The notes below the pieces were generated by a model. The model had not been told where the DNA came from. It did not search any database and saw only the letters and a program-made list of their open reading frames with translations. Below are positions 28,733 through 36,558 of a stretch of 42,061 bases of DNA, piece by piece (the stretch's first letter is position 1; the number at the start of each line of letters is the position of its first letter). The DNA comes from an uncultured Victivallis sp. GTDB lineage: Bacteria > Verrucomicrobiota > Lentisphaeria > Victivallales > Victivallaceae. Position numbers and translations under genes: made by a program. The stretch spans positions 1-42,061 of the forward strand of contig CALXOA010000130.1 in assembly GCA_944389895.1 (NCBI GenBank), given 5' to 3'.

Positions 28733-29980
28733 ATGATGAAGTATGACGTAATTGTTGTCGGCGGCGGTCCGGCCGGCGTCGGAGCCGCACTCGCAGCGGC
28801 GGAGAACGGAGCAAAGACGTTGTTGCTGGAACGTTACGGCCGACTGGGCGGTACGGCGGTACAGAGTCTGGTCGGTCCTTTTCTGGGGCGGGCCGACAGT
28901 ATCTACAAGGATAAAATTCTGGCCGCAGTCGGCGGTGACACCGGTGATTTTCAGAAAATGGACCTGCAACTCTATGATCTCCTGGCCGGTGCAGGAGTGG
29001 AAATTCTACTTCACGCCGGAGTGCATCATGTTATTCAGGAGGGGAACAAGGTGACCGGCGTGGTCGCCGACCTGCCCGACGGACCGGCGGAATTTCATGC
29101 CGCGGTCATCATCGATGCGACCGGAGATGGGACAGTGGCTTTCCAGGCGGGAGTTCCATTCGAAATCGGCCGCAGAGAGGACGGTCTGACCCAGCCGATG
29201 AGCGTGATGTTCACGGTGGGAGAAATCGTTCCGGAGAAGCGTTTCTTCTGCGGCTCGGAGGAGATGGCACGCATGGTGAAGGTCAACGGCAGAACCTGGG
29301 AGGAAATTACCCTCGAAGCCCGGGATCAGGGGCGGCTCCCGGCAATGGTCGGAGTCGTGCGGCTTTACCGCGCCGTACACCCCGACCAGAATATCGTCAA
29401 TGCCGCGCAGATCAATTTCCGAAACGGAACCTCAGCGGCAGATCTCACGCGGGCGGAAATCGAATGCCGCCGCCAGGCGTGGCAGATTCTGGAATTTCTG
29501 CGCCAGTCGCTGCCCGGCTATGAAAATGCACGGATCGCCTGCATGCCTGCCGCGGTCGGAGTGCGCGAAACCCGCCGCTTCGAAGGCTGTGCGCGGCTGG
29601 AAAAGGCCGATTGCCTCTCCGGACGGGTCTTCGAAGACGCGGTGGTGTTTGATGCCGCCTTTGGGATCGACATCCACAACCCGGCCGGTTGTGGGCAGGC
29701 GGCCGGTCAGGATCGCTTTGCCACCGGTTCGGCGGAGCAGGTACACCCCTACACCATTCCCTATGGCACGATGGTGCCGCGTGAAATCGACGGGCTGCTC
29801 TTCACCGGACGCTGCATCAGCGCCTCACACGAGGCGCTCGCAAGTTGCCGGGTGATGTGCATCGCGATGGCGCTCGGAAGCGCCGCAGGAGTCGCCGGAG
29901 CCTATGCTGCACGACACGGAGTTCCGTTGCGCGCAGTTCCGGTGAAACAGCTCGCCGGACGGTTGCATGCCAATCCATAA
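28733..29980 (+). CDS. FAD-dependent oxidoreductase (FAD_oxidored family)
   Basis: A 415-residue flavoprotein. The N-terminal dinucleotide-binding motif YDVIVVGGGPAGVGAALAAA is followed by LLLERYGRLGGTAV, typical of the FAD_oxidored (PF12831-like) group. It continues with AAVIIDATGDGTVAFQAGVP and a C-terminal FAD contact (GLLFTGRCISASHEALASCRVM, then GSAAGVAGAYAA). Substrates in this group are poorly known and include sugar-related and secondary-alcohol compounds. AGGAGG at 28721-28726 lies 6 bases before ATG 28733. Divergent from the AraC/PocR regulator, which suggests inducible expression. Confidence 0.9.
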   Translation: MMKYDVIVVGGGPAGVGAALAAAENGAKTLLLERYGRLGGTAVQSLVGPFLGRADSIYKDKILAAVGGDTGDFQKMDLQLYDLLAGAGVEILLHAGVHHVIQEGNKVTGVVADLPDGPAEFHAAVIIDATGDGTVAFQAGVPFEIGRREDGLTQPMSVMFTVGEIVPEKRFFCGSEEMARMVKVNGRTWEEITLEARDQGRLPAMVGVVRLYRAVHPDQNIVNAAQINFRNGTSAADLTRAEIECRRQAWQILEFLRQSLPGYENARIACMPAAVGVRETRRFEGCARLEKADCLSGRVFEDAVVFDAAFGIDIHNPAGCGQAAGQDRFATGSAEQVHPYTIPYGTMVPREIDGLLFTGRCISASHEALASCRVMCIAMALGSAAGVAGAYAARHGVPLRAVPVKQLAGRLHANP

Positions 29981-30002
29981 AGGAAAGACAGAAAAAAACG
30001 TC

Positions 30003-30782
30003 TCAGAGAACAAGTTCGCGCGCCAGAAGCTCAAAGAACAACCGGCGCGCGGACTTTTCACGCCACGGCGTGTGTCCGCAGGCGGGAAGCTGGTGGAACA
30101 CGAAGGGAAGCCGACGCGCAGTCAACGGTTCGACGACGCCGGCAATCGGATGCGGATCCCACTCCCCGTGCATCACAACCAATGGGGCGGAAATCCGGCA
30201 GAATCTCTCAAGAAGAGCGCCGGAACGGCGCAGTGCAGCAGCCTCCTTCCATATGGCGGTATACATGTGAAGATCGGGAGGGCACAACGAAGTTTCCGGT
30301 TCCACATCACAGGAGTCCACCCGATCGCAGAGTTCGCCAAGCCGACGAAGCAGGAGCGGATCCCCTTCCCCGGAGGCGGAGGCTTCAAGAAGCTTCCGGT
30401 ATTCAGCAGCTTCGGCGACCGAAAAACGGGCTTGCCGGCACTGTTCAATACAGGAAACGTAGGTTTCTTCAAGCGGTCCCGCACCAACCAGAACCACCTT
30501 CGCCACCCGCTCGGGAAACTTTGCAGCATAAAGCCCCGCCAGCCACGCTCCCCAGGAGTGGCCGACCAGTACAACCGGGAAACAACAGGCTCCGGCAAGC
30601 TGGCAGTCGAGTTCGCCGATCAGGTCATCGATGGAAAACCGCGATTGAAACGGCTCAATCACACCGGAGAATCTGGAAATTCCCCGCGCCAGCCCGGCAG
30701 CGGATCCGGGCGCCCCGGGGCCTCCATGAAGCACCGCGACACGCCGCGGAGCGTCTCCATGAACCCGAACCGCGCCGATCAC
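30003..30782 (-). CDS. Alpha/beta hydrolase
   Basis: A 259-residue alpha/beta-hydrolase-fold protein. It has an HGGPG oxyanion motif (VAVLHGGPGAPGS), the nucleophile elbow GHSWG (VVLVGHSWGAWLAGLYAAKFPE, Ser nucleophile), an acid in VMHGEWDPHP, and the catalytic His in LPACGHTPWRE. HGGPG is common in prolyl-iminopeptidase-like members. The likely start is a GTG at 30782-30780 overlapping the cobI-like TGA stop (GTGA); upstream sequence in this frame lies within that gene and is not conserved. Last gene of a three-gene unit. Substrate unknown. Confidence 0.85.
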   Translation of the reverse strand: MIGAVRVHGDAPRRVAVLHGGPGAPGSAAGLARGISRFSGVIEPFQSRFSIDDLIGELDCQLAGACCFPVVLVGHSWGAWLAGLYAAKFPERVAKVVLVGAGPLEETYVSCIEQCRQARFSVAEAAEYRKLLEASASGEGDPLLLRRLGELCDRVDSCDVEPETSLCPPDLHMYTAIWKEAAALRRSGALLERFCRISAPLVVMHGEWDPHPIAGVVEPLTARRLPFVFHQLPACGHTPWREKSARRLFFELLARELVL

Positions 30783-31501
30783 GAGTGGCGCTTCCCGGTA
30801 CGGCGTACCATCAGCATTGAAAGATACTCCTCGGGACGATCGGCAATCGCCGCCGGATCCTCGGAAATGAATGCATCCTCCAACCCGAGATTGGCACCGT
30901 AAGTCACCCGCCGCCGGCAACCTCTCAATTTCCGGATCAGTTCATCGCGGGTACGGTAACATTTGAGCAGTACCGTGGTCCCCTTCAAGGTCTGCAGTGC
31001 CCCGATGGTTTCGTCATCGGGGGCGACCGCGGTCGGAAGAATCTGCAGAACCTCACGATCCTCGACCAGAGGAGACGCCGTAGCGGCGGCCAGCGCGCTC
31101 CAGGAGTTCACCCCCGGAATGATTTCAAACCTCAGAGCAGGCTCCATCCGCCGCAACGCCCGCAACAGATAGCCGCAGGTACTGTAGGTCATCGGGTCGC
31201 CGATCGTCACAAAGGCGACATCACTTCCGGTCCGGAGGCCGACCAGAATCTTCTCTGCATGCTCCTCGATCCGCCGGAGCCTTTCACCGAAATCTTTCGA
31301 CATCGTAAACTCCAGTTCAACCCGCCCGGCGACAACACCCGGCAACGCATCGAGAATCCTGCCGGAGACACTTCTGTCGCTCTGGCGCGATGCGACAGAA
31401 AAGATAAGATCGACACTCCGCAACACCTCAGCAGCCCGAAGCGTCACCAGCCCCGGATCGCCCGGCCCAAGTCCGACCCCGTAAAATTTTCCCGTTCCCA
31501 T
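30779..31501 (-). CDS. cobI: Precorrin-2 C20-methyltransferase-like enzyme
   Basis: A 240-residue tetrapyrrole methylase. GKFYGVGLGPGDPGLVTLRAAEVL at the N-terminus and VAFVTIGDPMTYSTCGYLLRAL in the SAM pocket are typical of CobI/CbiL, which adds the C20 methyl in corrin biosynthesis. FEIIPGVNSWSALAAATASPLVED and LLKCYRTRDELI also fit. No other cobalamin genes are in the window, so it is detached from a cob cluster or that cluster lies elsewhere. It follows the membrane protein gene by 9 bases and is coupled to the alpha/beta hydrolase by a GTGA overlap. Confidence 0.87.
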   Translation of the reverse strand: MGTGKFYGVGLGPGDPGLVTLRAAEVLRSVDLIFSVASRQSDRSVSGRILDALPGVVAGRVELEFTMSKDFGERLRRIEEHAEKILVGLRTGSDVAFVTIGDPMTYSTCGYLLRALRRMEPALRFEIIPGVNSWSALAAATASPLVEDREVLQILPTAVAPDDETIGALQTLKGTTVLLKCYRTRDELIRKLRGCRRRVTYGANLGLEDAFISEDPAAIADRPEEYLSMLMVRRTGKRHS

Positions 31502-31510
31502 CTGTCTGAC

Positions 31511-32161
31511 CTACTCCTCTTCATCGATCCCGAGCAGTGGATCGCTCCAGGTCGATGCAAGCGCCGCAGCAAGTTTCCGTGAAGAGTGGAGCCAGACAAC
31601 CGCATCGAGCAGCACCAGCAGCCGGATCACCGCCTTTTCACTCATCTGAGCCTGCCGTGACAACTCCTCAACGGTAACCGAATCACGGCGCAGCAACGGC
31701 TCGATGACCATTTCGATCGTGGAAATCGGAATGAATTGAAGACGCAGAGCGCAAACCAACTGCGAGATGGCAATGTCAAAGAGCCTCACCCCGAAGAGTA
31801 CGATTCCCAGACATCCGGTGCCTGTCTGACCGTTGCCCACCCCGAGGAGATTACGAACTCCAAAACCAAATTCCGGTTCCGGAATCTCTTCAGCCACAGT
31901 GGCGTTTTTTCTCTTCGGAATCAGGAAATAGCAGCCGAACATCAATCCGATCAAGGTCAATACGAGCACATCCAGACTCCCGGAAAGATTCACCCCCACG
32001 CGTCCCCCGAGAGCCGCCACGATCCAGCGCAGCAGAAAATAGAGGGCAGCAACCAGAATCACACCACACAACAGGGAACCGAATCCACCGAGCAGAAATA
32101 CAAGCAACCTTTTATGAACCAGTATCTTAAGCACACCGAAATCACGCTCATTCAATGCCAT
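31511..32161 (-). CDS. Membrane protein of unknown function
   Basis: 216 residues. Two clear membrane helices near the N-terminus (LVFLLGGFGSLLCGVILVAALYFLLRWIV and VLVLTLIGLMFGCYFLI) are followed by a cytoplasmic region. A third hydrophobic stretch (CLGIVLFGVRLFDIAISQLV) precedes a helical C-terminal part (MVIEPLLRRDSVTVEELSRQ, QMSEKAVIRLLVLLDAV) that looks like a winged-helix or small helical bundle. I do not recognise a family. ATG 32161 has AAAGG about 9 bases upstream; ATG 32167 is possible. First gene of the unit with cobI and the hydrolase. Confidence 0.75.
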   Translation of the reverse strand: MALNERDFGVLKILVHKRLLVFLLGGFGSLLCGVILVAALYFLLRWIVAALGGRVGVNLSGSLDVLVLTLIGLMFGCYFLIPKRKNATVAEEIPEPEFGFGVRNLLGVGNGQTGTGCLGIVLFGVRLFDIAISQLVCALRLQFIPISTIEMVIEPLLRRDSVTVEELSRQAQMSEKAVIRLLVLLDAVVWLHSSRKLAAALASTWSDPLLGIDEEE

Positions 32162-32225
32162 TGCCATCACCTTTCCCGTCCCGCCGAATGCCGGAACTCA
32201 TCATCTTCTTTGTCAGGTGTTCAGG

Positions 32226-32253
32226 AATATAACTCCCGAATGGTCAAATGCAA
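32226..32253 (-). promoter_or_regulatory. Sigma-70-type promoter of the membrane protein-cobI-hydrolase unit
   Basis: Minus strand: TTGCAT (32253-32248), 16-base spacer, TATATT (32231-32226). It lies just downstream of the LamG-like gene stop on the same strand. Confidence 0.5.
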
Positions 32254-32260
32254 CCCGCAA

Positions 32261-33970
32261 TCACTTGTTTTCAATGCAAAACGATGAAAAAGGTTCGCAC
32301 AGAATCTGATGTTCCCCCTCCTGTTCGACATTCCCGAACGCCGCAATCTCCGCCGCCGTCAGCGCACGGTCGAATATCAAGCAATATGAAATTTTCGACG
32401 TCAAATTCAATCCCTCGCTGGTGCTGGTGACTCCGAGAATCACTGGTTTTTCCGTTCCGTCAAATTCTGGAGGCGCAACAACTCCTGTGTCCATTGCGCG
32501 ATTGTCCACCTCTGCGCCGTCGATGTAAATACGCAATTGCAACGCGGAATAATCGAGGACGAATGCGAAAATGTGCTCCCCCTCCGGGCATGTTATAAAT
32601 CTGGTTGGATATGATGTGATACCTGAATTGTTTTTTCCTGAATATCCAAACATGACTGACGTTGAATCAATTCCGCGAATTACGAAAAATCCCTGTGTCG
32701 GGTTTTCCCGCTGCGCGCACGAAACGAATGTTACAGCCACTCCATTAGGATTGTCCGCCTCAACGATAATCGTACATTCAGGGAGCAGCGACGCCGCCCG
32801 CAACTGCGTCGTGACGCTCCAACTTTTCGACGTTTCCGCCGCCTCGAATACGCCGCGATCCGTCCGGACGTTTGTTTTTGTCAACAGCTGGACCCGCTCC
32901 GCCTCCGATGGATAAGACCAGACAACTTGATTGTCAGTTAAATCCGTAATTTGAATTTTATACACGTAGCCACTATTGCAACTTGGAAGCCCGACAGCGG
33001 CGAGTCCGGTTCTCACAAGGTTGCTGGCTTTCTGTGCAACAAGAACTCCATCTAGATAAGAGGAAAGTGTATTTGCTGCGATTTTGCATTCGATTTGATG
33101 TCTGCCTTGAAGCTTGACGTCCGACTGATAGTAGACGTACAAACTTGCAAAAGGGTTAGAGTCGCCGTTGGGTTTTAAAAGATTTGTGAAAAAATCGATC
33201 TGGTTGTTGCTTTGTAAAACAAGCGCGAACGGAGCATCGCTCGGATTTGAATAAAAAACGTTACCGATCGTTTTTTCCTCATCCAGTTTGAAGTCAATAA
33301 GAAAACGGTAATCGTGCGTAGGATCGATTGCTTCCTGCACCACCGCCTGACAGTCATAGAAATCATAGGCATTCACTGCAAAGTTTTCTGGAATAGAAGA
33401 CGGCCACGGGTTTGTTTCATATAATTCATCGCGCGATGCCTGCCAGACCGTTTCACCGGTGGTCAGGTTGCGAAATTCAACAAATTCGATTTCAATATCT
33501 GCCGATGTTTTGCTGGCACGTGTGAAATTCAGCGTGGACAGTCCGGTAGGTTTTGTCGCAACCAGTGTCCCGTCAACATACAGAGTCGCGTTCCCGGAAA
33601 CAACATCGAGCTGTAATTCATGTTTCCCTGTCCATGTCTCCAGCTCAACATAGTTTCGCAAATAGAAGGCTGCGGAACCGGAGGCAATCAAATCACCGTA
33701 AATTTTCAAAGGAGAACCAGATTCATTATTGAAAATTTCTCCGCTGGTCTGCTGAATCTGCGACAAAACATTCATTTTGATTTGAAATGACCAATCGTCA
33801 GAACCGATTTGATTTGCTGCCGTCATCGCGTCATTCCATTCTTCCGGTTTCTCCGCGAAATTGCGCGGGGTGTCCGGCCGAAGTGGACTCAGCCACATAC
33901 CTCCGCCATCCGGAACAACCCCGAGAATGCAGTCTGGCCGCGTCATCGCGTCTCGAATTACGTCACGCAT
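32261..33970 (-). CDS. Triple concanavalin/LamG-like jelly-roll protein without signal peptide
   Basis: 569 residues built from three similar modules. Each starts with an aromatic strand (DDWSFQIKM at 59, HDYRFLIDF at 219, KSWSVTTQL at 382). Each has a G-(K/R/E)-H core leading to a (V/L/I)DG turn: GKHELQL...YVDG at 115-134, GRHQIEC...YLDG at 289-308, GEHIFAF...YIDG at 464-485. The first two also share NLTTGETVW and DLTDNQVVW. The third ends LIFDRALTAAEIAAFGN, a LamG/concanavalin signature. No signal peptide, membrane helix or catalytic motif is seen. Strong GGAGG before the ATG. Codons are visibly more AT-rich than the flanking genes, suggesting acquisition. A phage tail-type or moron protein is possible, but no other phage gene is adjacent. 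Confidence 0.8.
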   Translation of the reverse strand: MRDVIRDAMTRPDCILGVVPDGGGMWLSPLRPDTPRNFAEKPEEWNDAMTAANQIGSDDWSFQIKMNVLSQIQQTSGEIFNNESGSPLKIYGDLIASGSAAFYLRNYVELETWTGKHELQLDVVSGNATLYVDGTLVATKPTGLSTLNFTRASKTSADIEIEFVEFRNLTTGETVWQASRDELYETNPWPSSIPENFAVNAYDFYDCQAVVQEAIDPTHDYRFLIDFKLDEEKTIGNVFYSNPSDAPFALVLQSNNQIDFFTNLLKPNGDSNPFASLYVYYQSDVKLQGRHQIECKIAANTLSSYLDGVLVAQKASNLVRTGLAAVGLPSCNSGYVYKIQITDLTDNQVVWSYPSEAERVQLLTKTNVRTDRGVFEAAETSKSWSVTTQLRAASLLPECTIIVEADNPNGVAVTFVSCAQRENPTQGFFVIRGIDSTSVMFGYSGKNNSGITSYPTRFITCPEGEHIFAFVLDYSALQLRIYIDGAEVDNRAMDTGVVAPPEFDGTEKPVILGVTSTSEGLNLTSKISYCLIFDRALTAAEIAAFGNVEQEGEHQILCEPFSSFCIENK

Positions 33971-34139
33971 AGTGAACCTCCTTTTCCGTAAAATTCATAA
34001 CTTCAATCCCATCCCAGATCCAGTCAGCGTAATCCGTTCATCGCTGGATCGCTGATATGCCGGAAAAGTCAACCCCAGACCGGCAAACCGTACTTGATTT
34101 TACCGGAACCAGAGCTATTTTTCAGACTTGGAGGAACTT
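33971..34139. other. Divergent intergenic region
   Basis: 169 bases between the LamG-like gene and the transferase gene. It contains GGAGG sites for both and a plus-strand promoter candidate TTGATT (34094-34099), 16 bases, TATTTT (34116-34121). No other feature is evident. Confidence 0.4.
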
Positions 34140-34892
34140 GTGAACCAGCAGCTGCATCCAGTTGACTTGAAAACTCATTTTACCGGACGGGAAGCGGAAT
34201 TGCTCAGCCGGACAACGGTATTTGCCGGTCCCCCCGCCCCCTGTGAATACCTGCCGGGACGCAGCGCAGTCCGGTATTGCTGCGCTGCAGCCCCGCTGGA
34301 CGCGGCCGGTTACGAGAAGTTGCTCGGATTCGGCTGGCGGCGCTCCGGAATGGTTCTTTACCGGAATCGCTGTCCCGGATGCCGGGAATGCACTCCCGTG
34401 AAGATTCCGGTTGCGGCATTCTCTCCGGATCGTTCCCAACTCCGTACAATACGGAAAAATTCCGACCTTGCAATCACCTTCGACGATTCGTTCACATTCC
34501 GTCGTCAGGAATATGAGCTTTTTGCCGACTACAGCCGGCTGCGACACGGTCACACTCCCTCCCCGGCAGACTACCGGGAGTTCCTCTGCCGTTCTCCCTA
34601 TCCCGGTATTACGTTCCACTACCGATGCGCGGGCCGGTTGCTCGGTCTGGCCTGGTGTGATGTACTGCCGGATTCCCTGAGTGCAGTCTACTGCGCCTAT
34701 GATACCTCGGAATACGCCCGGGGACTCGGGGTGTTCTCCATCGTTTTCGAATGTTCCTGTGCCCGCGATACCGGACGCAGCAGCCTCCATCTCGGTTTTC
34801 TGGTTCGTAATTGCCGGAAAATGGCGTATAAAAACCGTTACCGGCCGTTGCTGCAATGTGATTTTCGCGGGAACTGGGTTCCCGTCTCCTGA
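34140..34892 (+). CDS. bpt: Aminoacyl-tRNA-protein transferase (Bpt/Ate family, N-degron pathway)
   Basis: 250 residues with the ATE N- and C-terminal domains. The N-terminal part has CEYLPGRSAVRYCC and the Cys cluster RNRCPGCRECTPVKIP (C78, C81, C84); the C-terminal part has YPGITFHYRCAGRLLGLAWCDVLPDSLSAVYCAYD, then SLHLGFLVRNCRKMAYKNRYRP. Bacterial Bpt transfers Leu, and eukaryotic Ate1 Arg, to N-termini of proteins to create degrons for ClpS/ClpAP; which residue is used here is not readable. The GTG at 34140 has GGAGG exactly 5 bases upstream and is preferred over an in-frame TTG at 34128. No clpS or aat gene in the window. Confidence 0.88.
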   Translation: MNQQLHPVDLKTHFTGREAELLSRTTVFAGPPAPCEYLPGRSAVRYCCAAAPLDAAGYEKLLGFGWRRSGMVLYRNRCPGCRECTPVKIPVAAFSPDRSQLRTIRKNSDLAITFDDSFTFRRQEYELFADYSRLRHGHTPSPADYREFLCRSPYPGITFHYRCAGRLLGLAWCDVLPDSLSAVYCAYDTSEYARGLGVFSIVFECSCARDTGRSSLHLGFLVRNCRKMAYKNRYRPLLQCDFRGNWVPVS

Positions 34893-34932
34893 TCCGGAGG
34901 GGAAAAAAATTCCTTCCAATCATCGCAATCTC

Positions 34933-34961
34933 TTGAAAAAACAGGAAATCCGGCCTATATT
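34933..34961 (+). promoter_or_regulatory. Sigma-70-type promoter of the glycosyltransferase gene
   Basis: TTGAAA (34933-34938), 17-base spacer, TATATT (34956-34961): four and five of six. The predicted start is about 35 bases before the ATG at 35004. Confidence 0.65.
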
Positions 34962-35003
34962 AAGAAATTTTCGTTAAGGGAAACAGTAGGGTGCAACCGG
35001 ATC

Positions 35004-36335
35004 ATGCAGTTCTGGAAATCTCTGGCCCGCACGGCCATTCTTTTTGTCGTCTGTATTCTGGCCGGCTTCATCGCCATCCAGTACTACGATTGCTGGATTG
35101 AGCAGGAGTCACGGATCGACCGCCTTGCGTTGCTGTTTTCTCTTGTGGTGATCTCCTGTCCATTGAGTTATTTTCTTCTGATCGGCCTTGCCCGTGCATT
35201 CTGTTACCGGGAGGTACCCGCCGTACCGGATGCCGAACTGCCGCGCTGTACGGTAATCGTTCCGGCTTACAACGAGGGAGAGAACATCCTTGCCTCTCTT
35301 CGCAGCATCTGCGCCGATCATTACCCGGCCGACAAACTGGAGATTATCGCCATCGACGATGGAAGCATTGACGATACCCTCAAATGGATGACGCTCGCCG
35401 CTGCGGAATCCGGCCATCGGATCCGGGTGATCCACTTCCCCGAGAACGGCGGCAAGCGGCAGGCGCTTTACCGGGGGTTCCGGGAAGGAACCGGAGAGGT
35501 GTTCGTGACCATCGACAGCGATTCCATCGTGGAACCGGGAACAATCGCCTCTCTGGTCTCTCCGCTGGTGAAGGATCCACGGGTCGGCGCGGTATCCGGC
35601 AATGTCCGGGTCGCCAACCTTGACGGCGGTCTCTTTCCGCCGATGATCGACGCCGGCTTCACCTTCGCCTTCGAATTTGTCCGGGCCGGGCAGAGTGTAT
35701 TTCAGACCATTTTCTGCACGCCGGGCGCGCTGAGTGCCTACCGCCGCGAAGCGCTCCTGCCGGTCGCCGACCGTTGGCTGAAGCAGACCTTCATGGGCCA
35801 TCCCGCCGGGATCGGCGAGGACCGGGCGATGACCAATCTGATTCTGGAACAGGGGCTCGGGGTCGTATTCCAGCGCTCGGCGCTGATCCGTACCAATGTG
35901 CCGGAGTGTTATCGCGGCATTTCCCGAATGCTGCTGCGCTGGGAACGGAGCAACATCCGCGAAAATTTCGAGATGTACCGTTTCATTTTCCGCAACTTCC
36001 GCTGGAACGATCTCCGGCGCTGGGTGATGGCGGCGACGCTGCTGCTCTATACGCTGATGACTCTGCTTCCGGTGCTGCTGATCTGGTTTACTTTTTACAA
36101 CATTTTCCGCACCAACGGGGAAATTCTGCTCACCATCATCGCGATGGCGCTGTTGTGGGCAACCCTGCCGGCAGCGGTGAACCTCGGGCGGTCAACCAAG
36201 CTGGTCTGCTGCAGCTATCTCTACGGCATCGTCCATGCGCTGACGCTCTTCTGGGTGGTGCCGTACGCCTTTTTCACGGTCGGAAACTCGCGCTGGCTGA
36301 CCCGCAGCAACGCCAATTCCGCGGGGAAACTCTGA
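35004..36335 (+). CDS. Membrane-bound processive glycosyltransferase family 2
   Basis: 443 residues. Two N-terminal membrane helices (AILFVVCILAGFIAIQYY; LALLFSLVVISCPLSYFLLIGLA) flank the entry to the GT-A domain (CTVIVPAYNEGENI, IAIDDGSIDDT, VFVTIDSDSIVEPG, GIGEDRAMTN). These supply the D, DxD and catalytic D motifs. LLRWERSNIRENF occupies the QxxRW position of hyaluronan/chitin/cellulose synthases, but Met (RMLLRW) replaces the Gln. Three to four C-terminal helices follow. Such enzymes polymerise and extrude beta-linked polysaccharide, or add sugars to lipid carriers; the product is unknown. It stands alone after the transferase gene, with its own promoter. Confidence 0.9.
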   Translation: MQFWKSLARTAILFVVCILAGFIAIQYYDCWIEQESRIDRLALLFSLVVISCPLSYFLLIGLARAFCYREVPAVPDAELPRCTVIVPAYNEGENILASLRSICADHYPADKLEIIAIDDGSIDDTLKWMTLAAAESGHRIRVIHFPENGGKRQALYRGFREGTGEVFVTIDSDSIVEPGTIASLVSPLVKDPRVGAVSGNVRVANLDGGLFPPMIDAGFTFAFEFVRAGQSVFQTIFCTPGALSAYRREALLPVADRWLKQTFMGHPAGIGEDRAMTNLILEQGLGVVFQRSALIRTNVPECYRGISRMLLRWERSNIRENFEMYRFIFRNFRWNDLRRWVMAATLLLYTLMTLLPVLLIWFTFYNIFRTNGEILLTIIAMALLWATLPAAVNLGRSTKLVCCSYLYGIVHALTLFWVVPYAFFTVGNSRWLTRSNANSAGKL

Positions 36336-36417
36336 GGCCCCCGAATCTCTTCCGGTTCCAGGAATCCTTTTCCGGACGAATCTTCCGGATATTTCCGCAA
36401 TTATTTTCCGATCGGAC

Positions 36418-36446
36418 TTGCTTTTTCTCTGAAAATATGTCATAAT
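36418..36446 (+). promoter_or_regulatory. Sigma-70-type promoter of the large LamG/TIM-barrel gene
   Basis: TTGCTT (36418-36423), 17-base spacer, CATAAT (36441-36446). The predicted start falls inside the dyad at 36449-36473, a repressible arrangement. Confidence 0.65.
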
Positions 36447-36448
36447 AT

Positions 36449-36473
36449 AAGTGTATTTATAATCGATACACTT
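36449..36473. promoter_or_regulatory. Operator-like dyad overlapping the transcription start
   Basis: AAGTGTAT (36449-36456) and ATACACTT (36466-36473) are perfect inverted 8-base arms around a 9-base centre. The right arm extends to ATCGATACACTT (36462-36473), which is itself perfectly inverted by AAGTGTATCGAT at 36487-36498. Confidence 0.65.
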
Positions 36474-36486
36474 CTTTTTTTGAAGC

Positions 36487-36510
36487 AAGTGTATCGATGG
36501 ACGATACATT
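36487..36510. promoter_or_regulatory. Second operator-like dyad in the leader
   Basis: AAGTGTATCG (36487-36496), ATGGA, CGATACATT (36502-36510): near-perfect inverted arms with the same TGTATCG core as the site centred near 36461. Four half-sites in 62 bases imply cooperative binding. The regulator is not encoded next to it. Confidence 0.65.
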
Positions 36511-36558
36511 AACCAGTCGTATTCATCAAGGAAAGCGAACAGAAAGGAATCAAAATTC

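Noticed and set aside
32261..33970. Calling a prophage around the triple jelly-roll gene
   Set aside because: No integrase, terminase, portal, tail or lysis gene and no flanking repeats are visible; only composition and domain type are suggestive.
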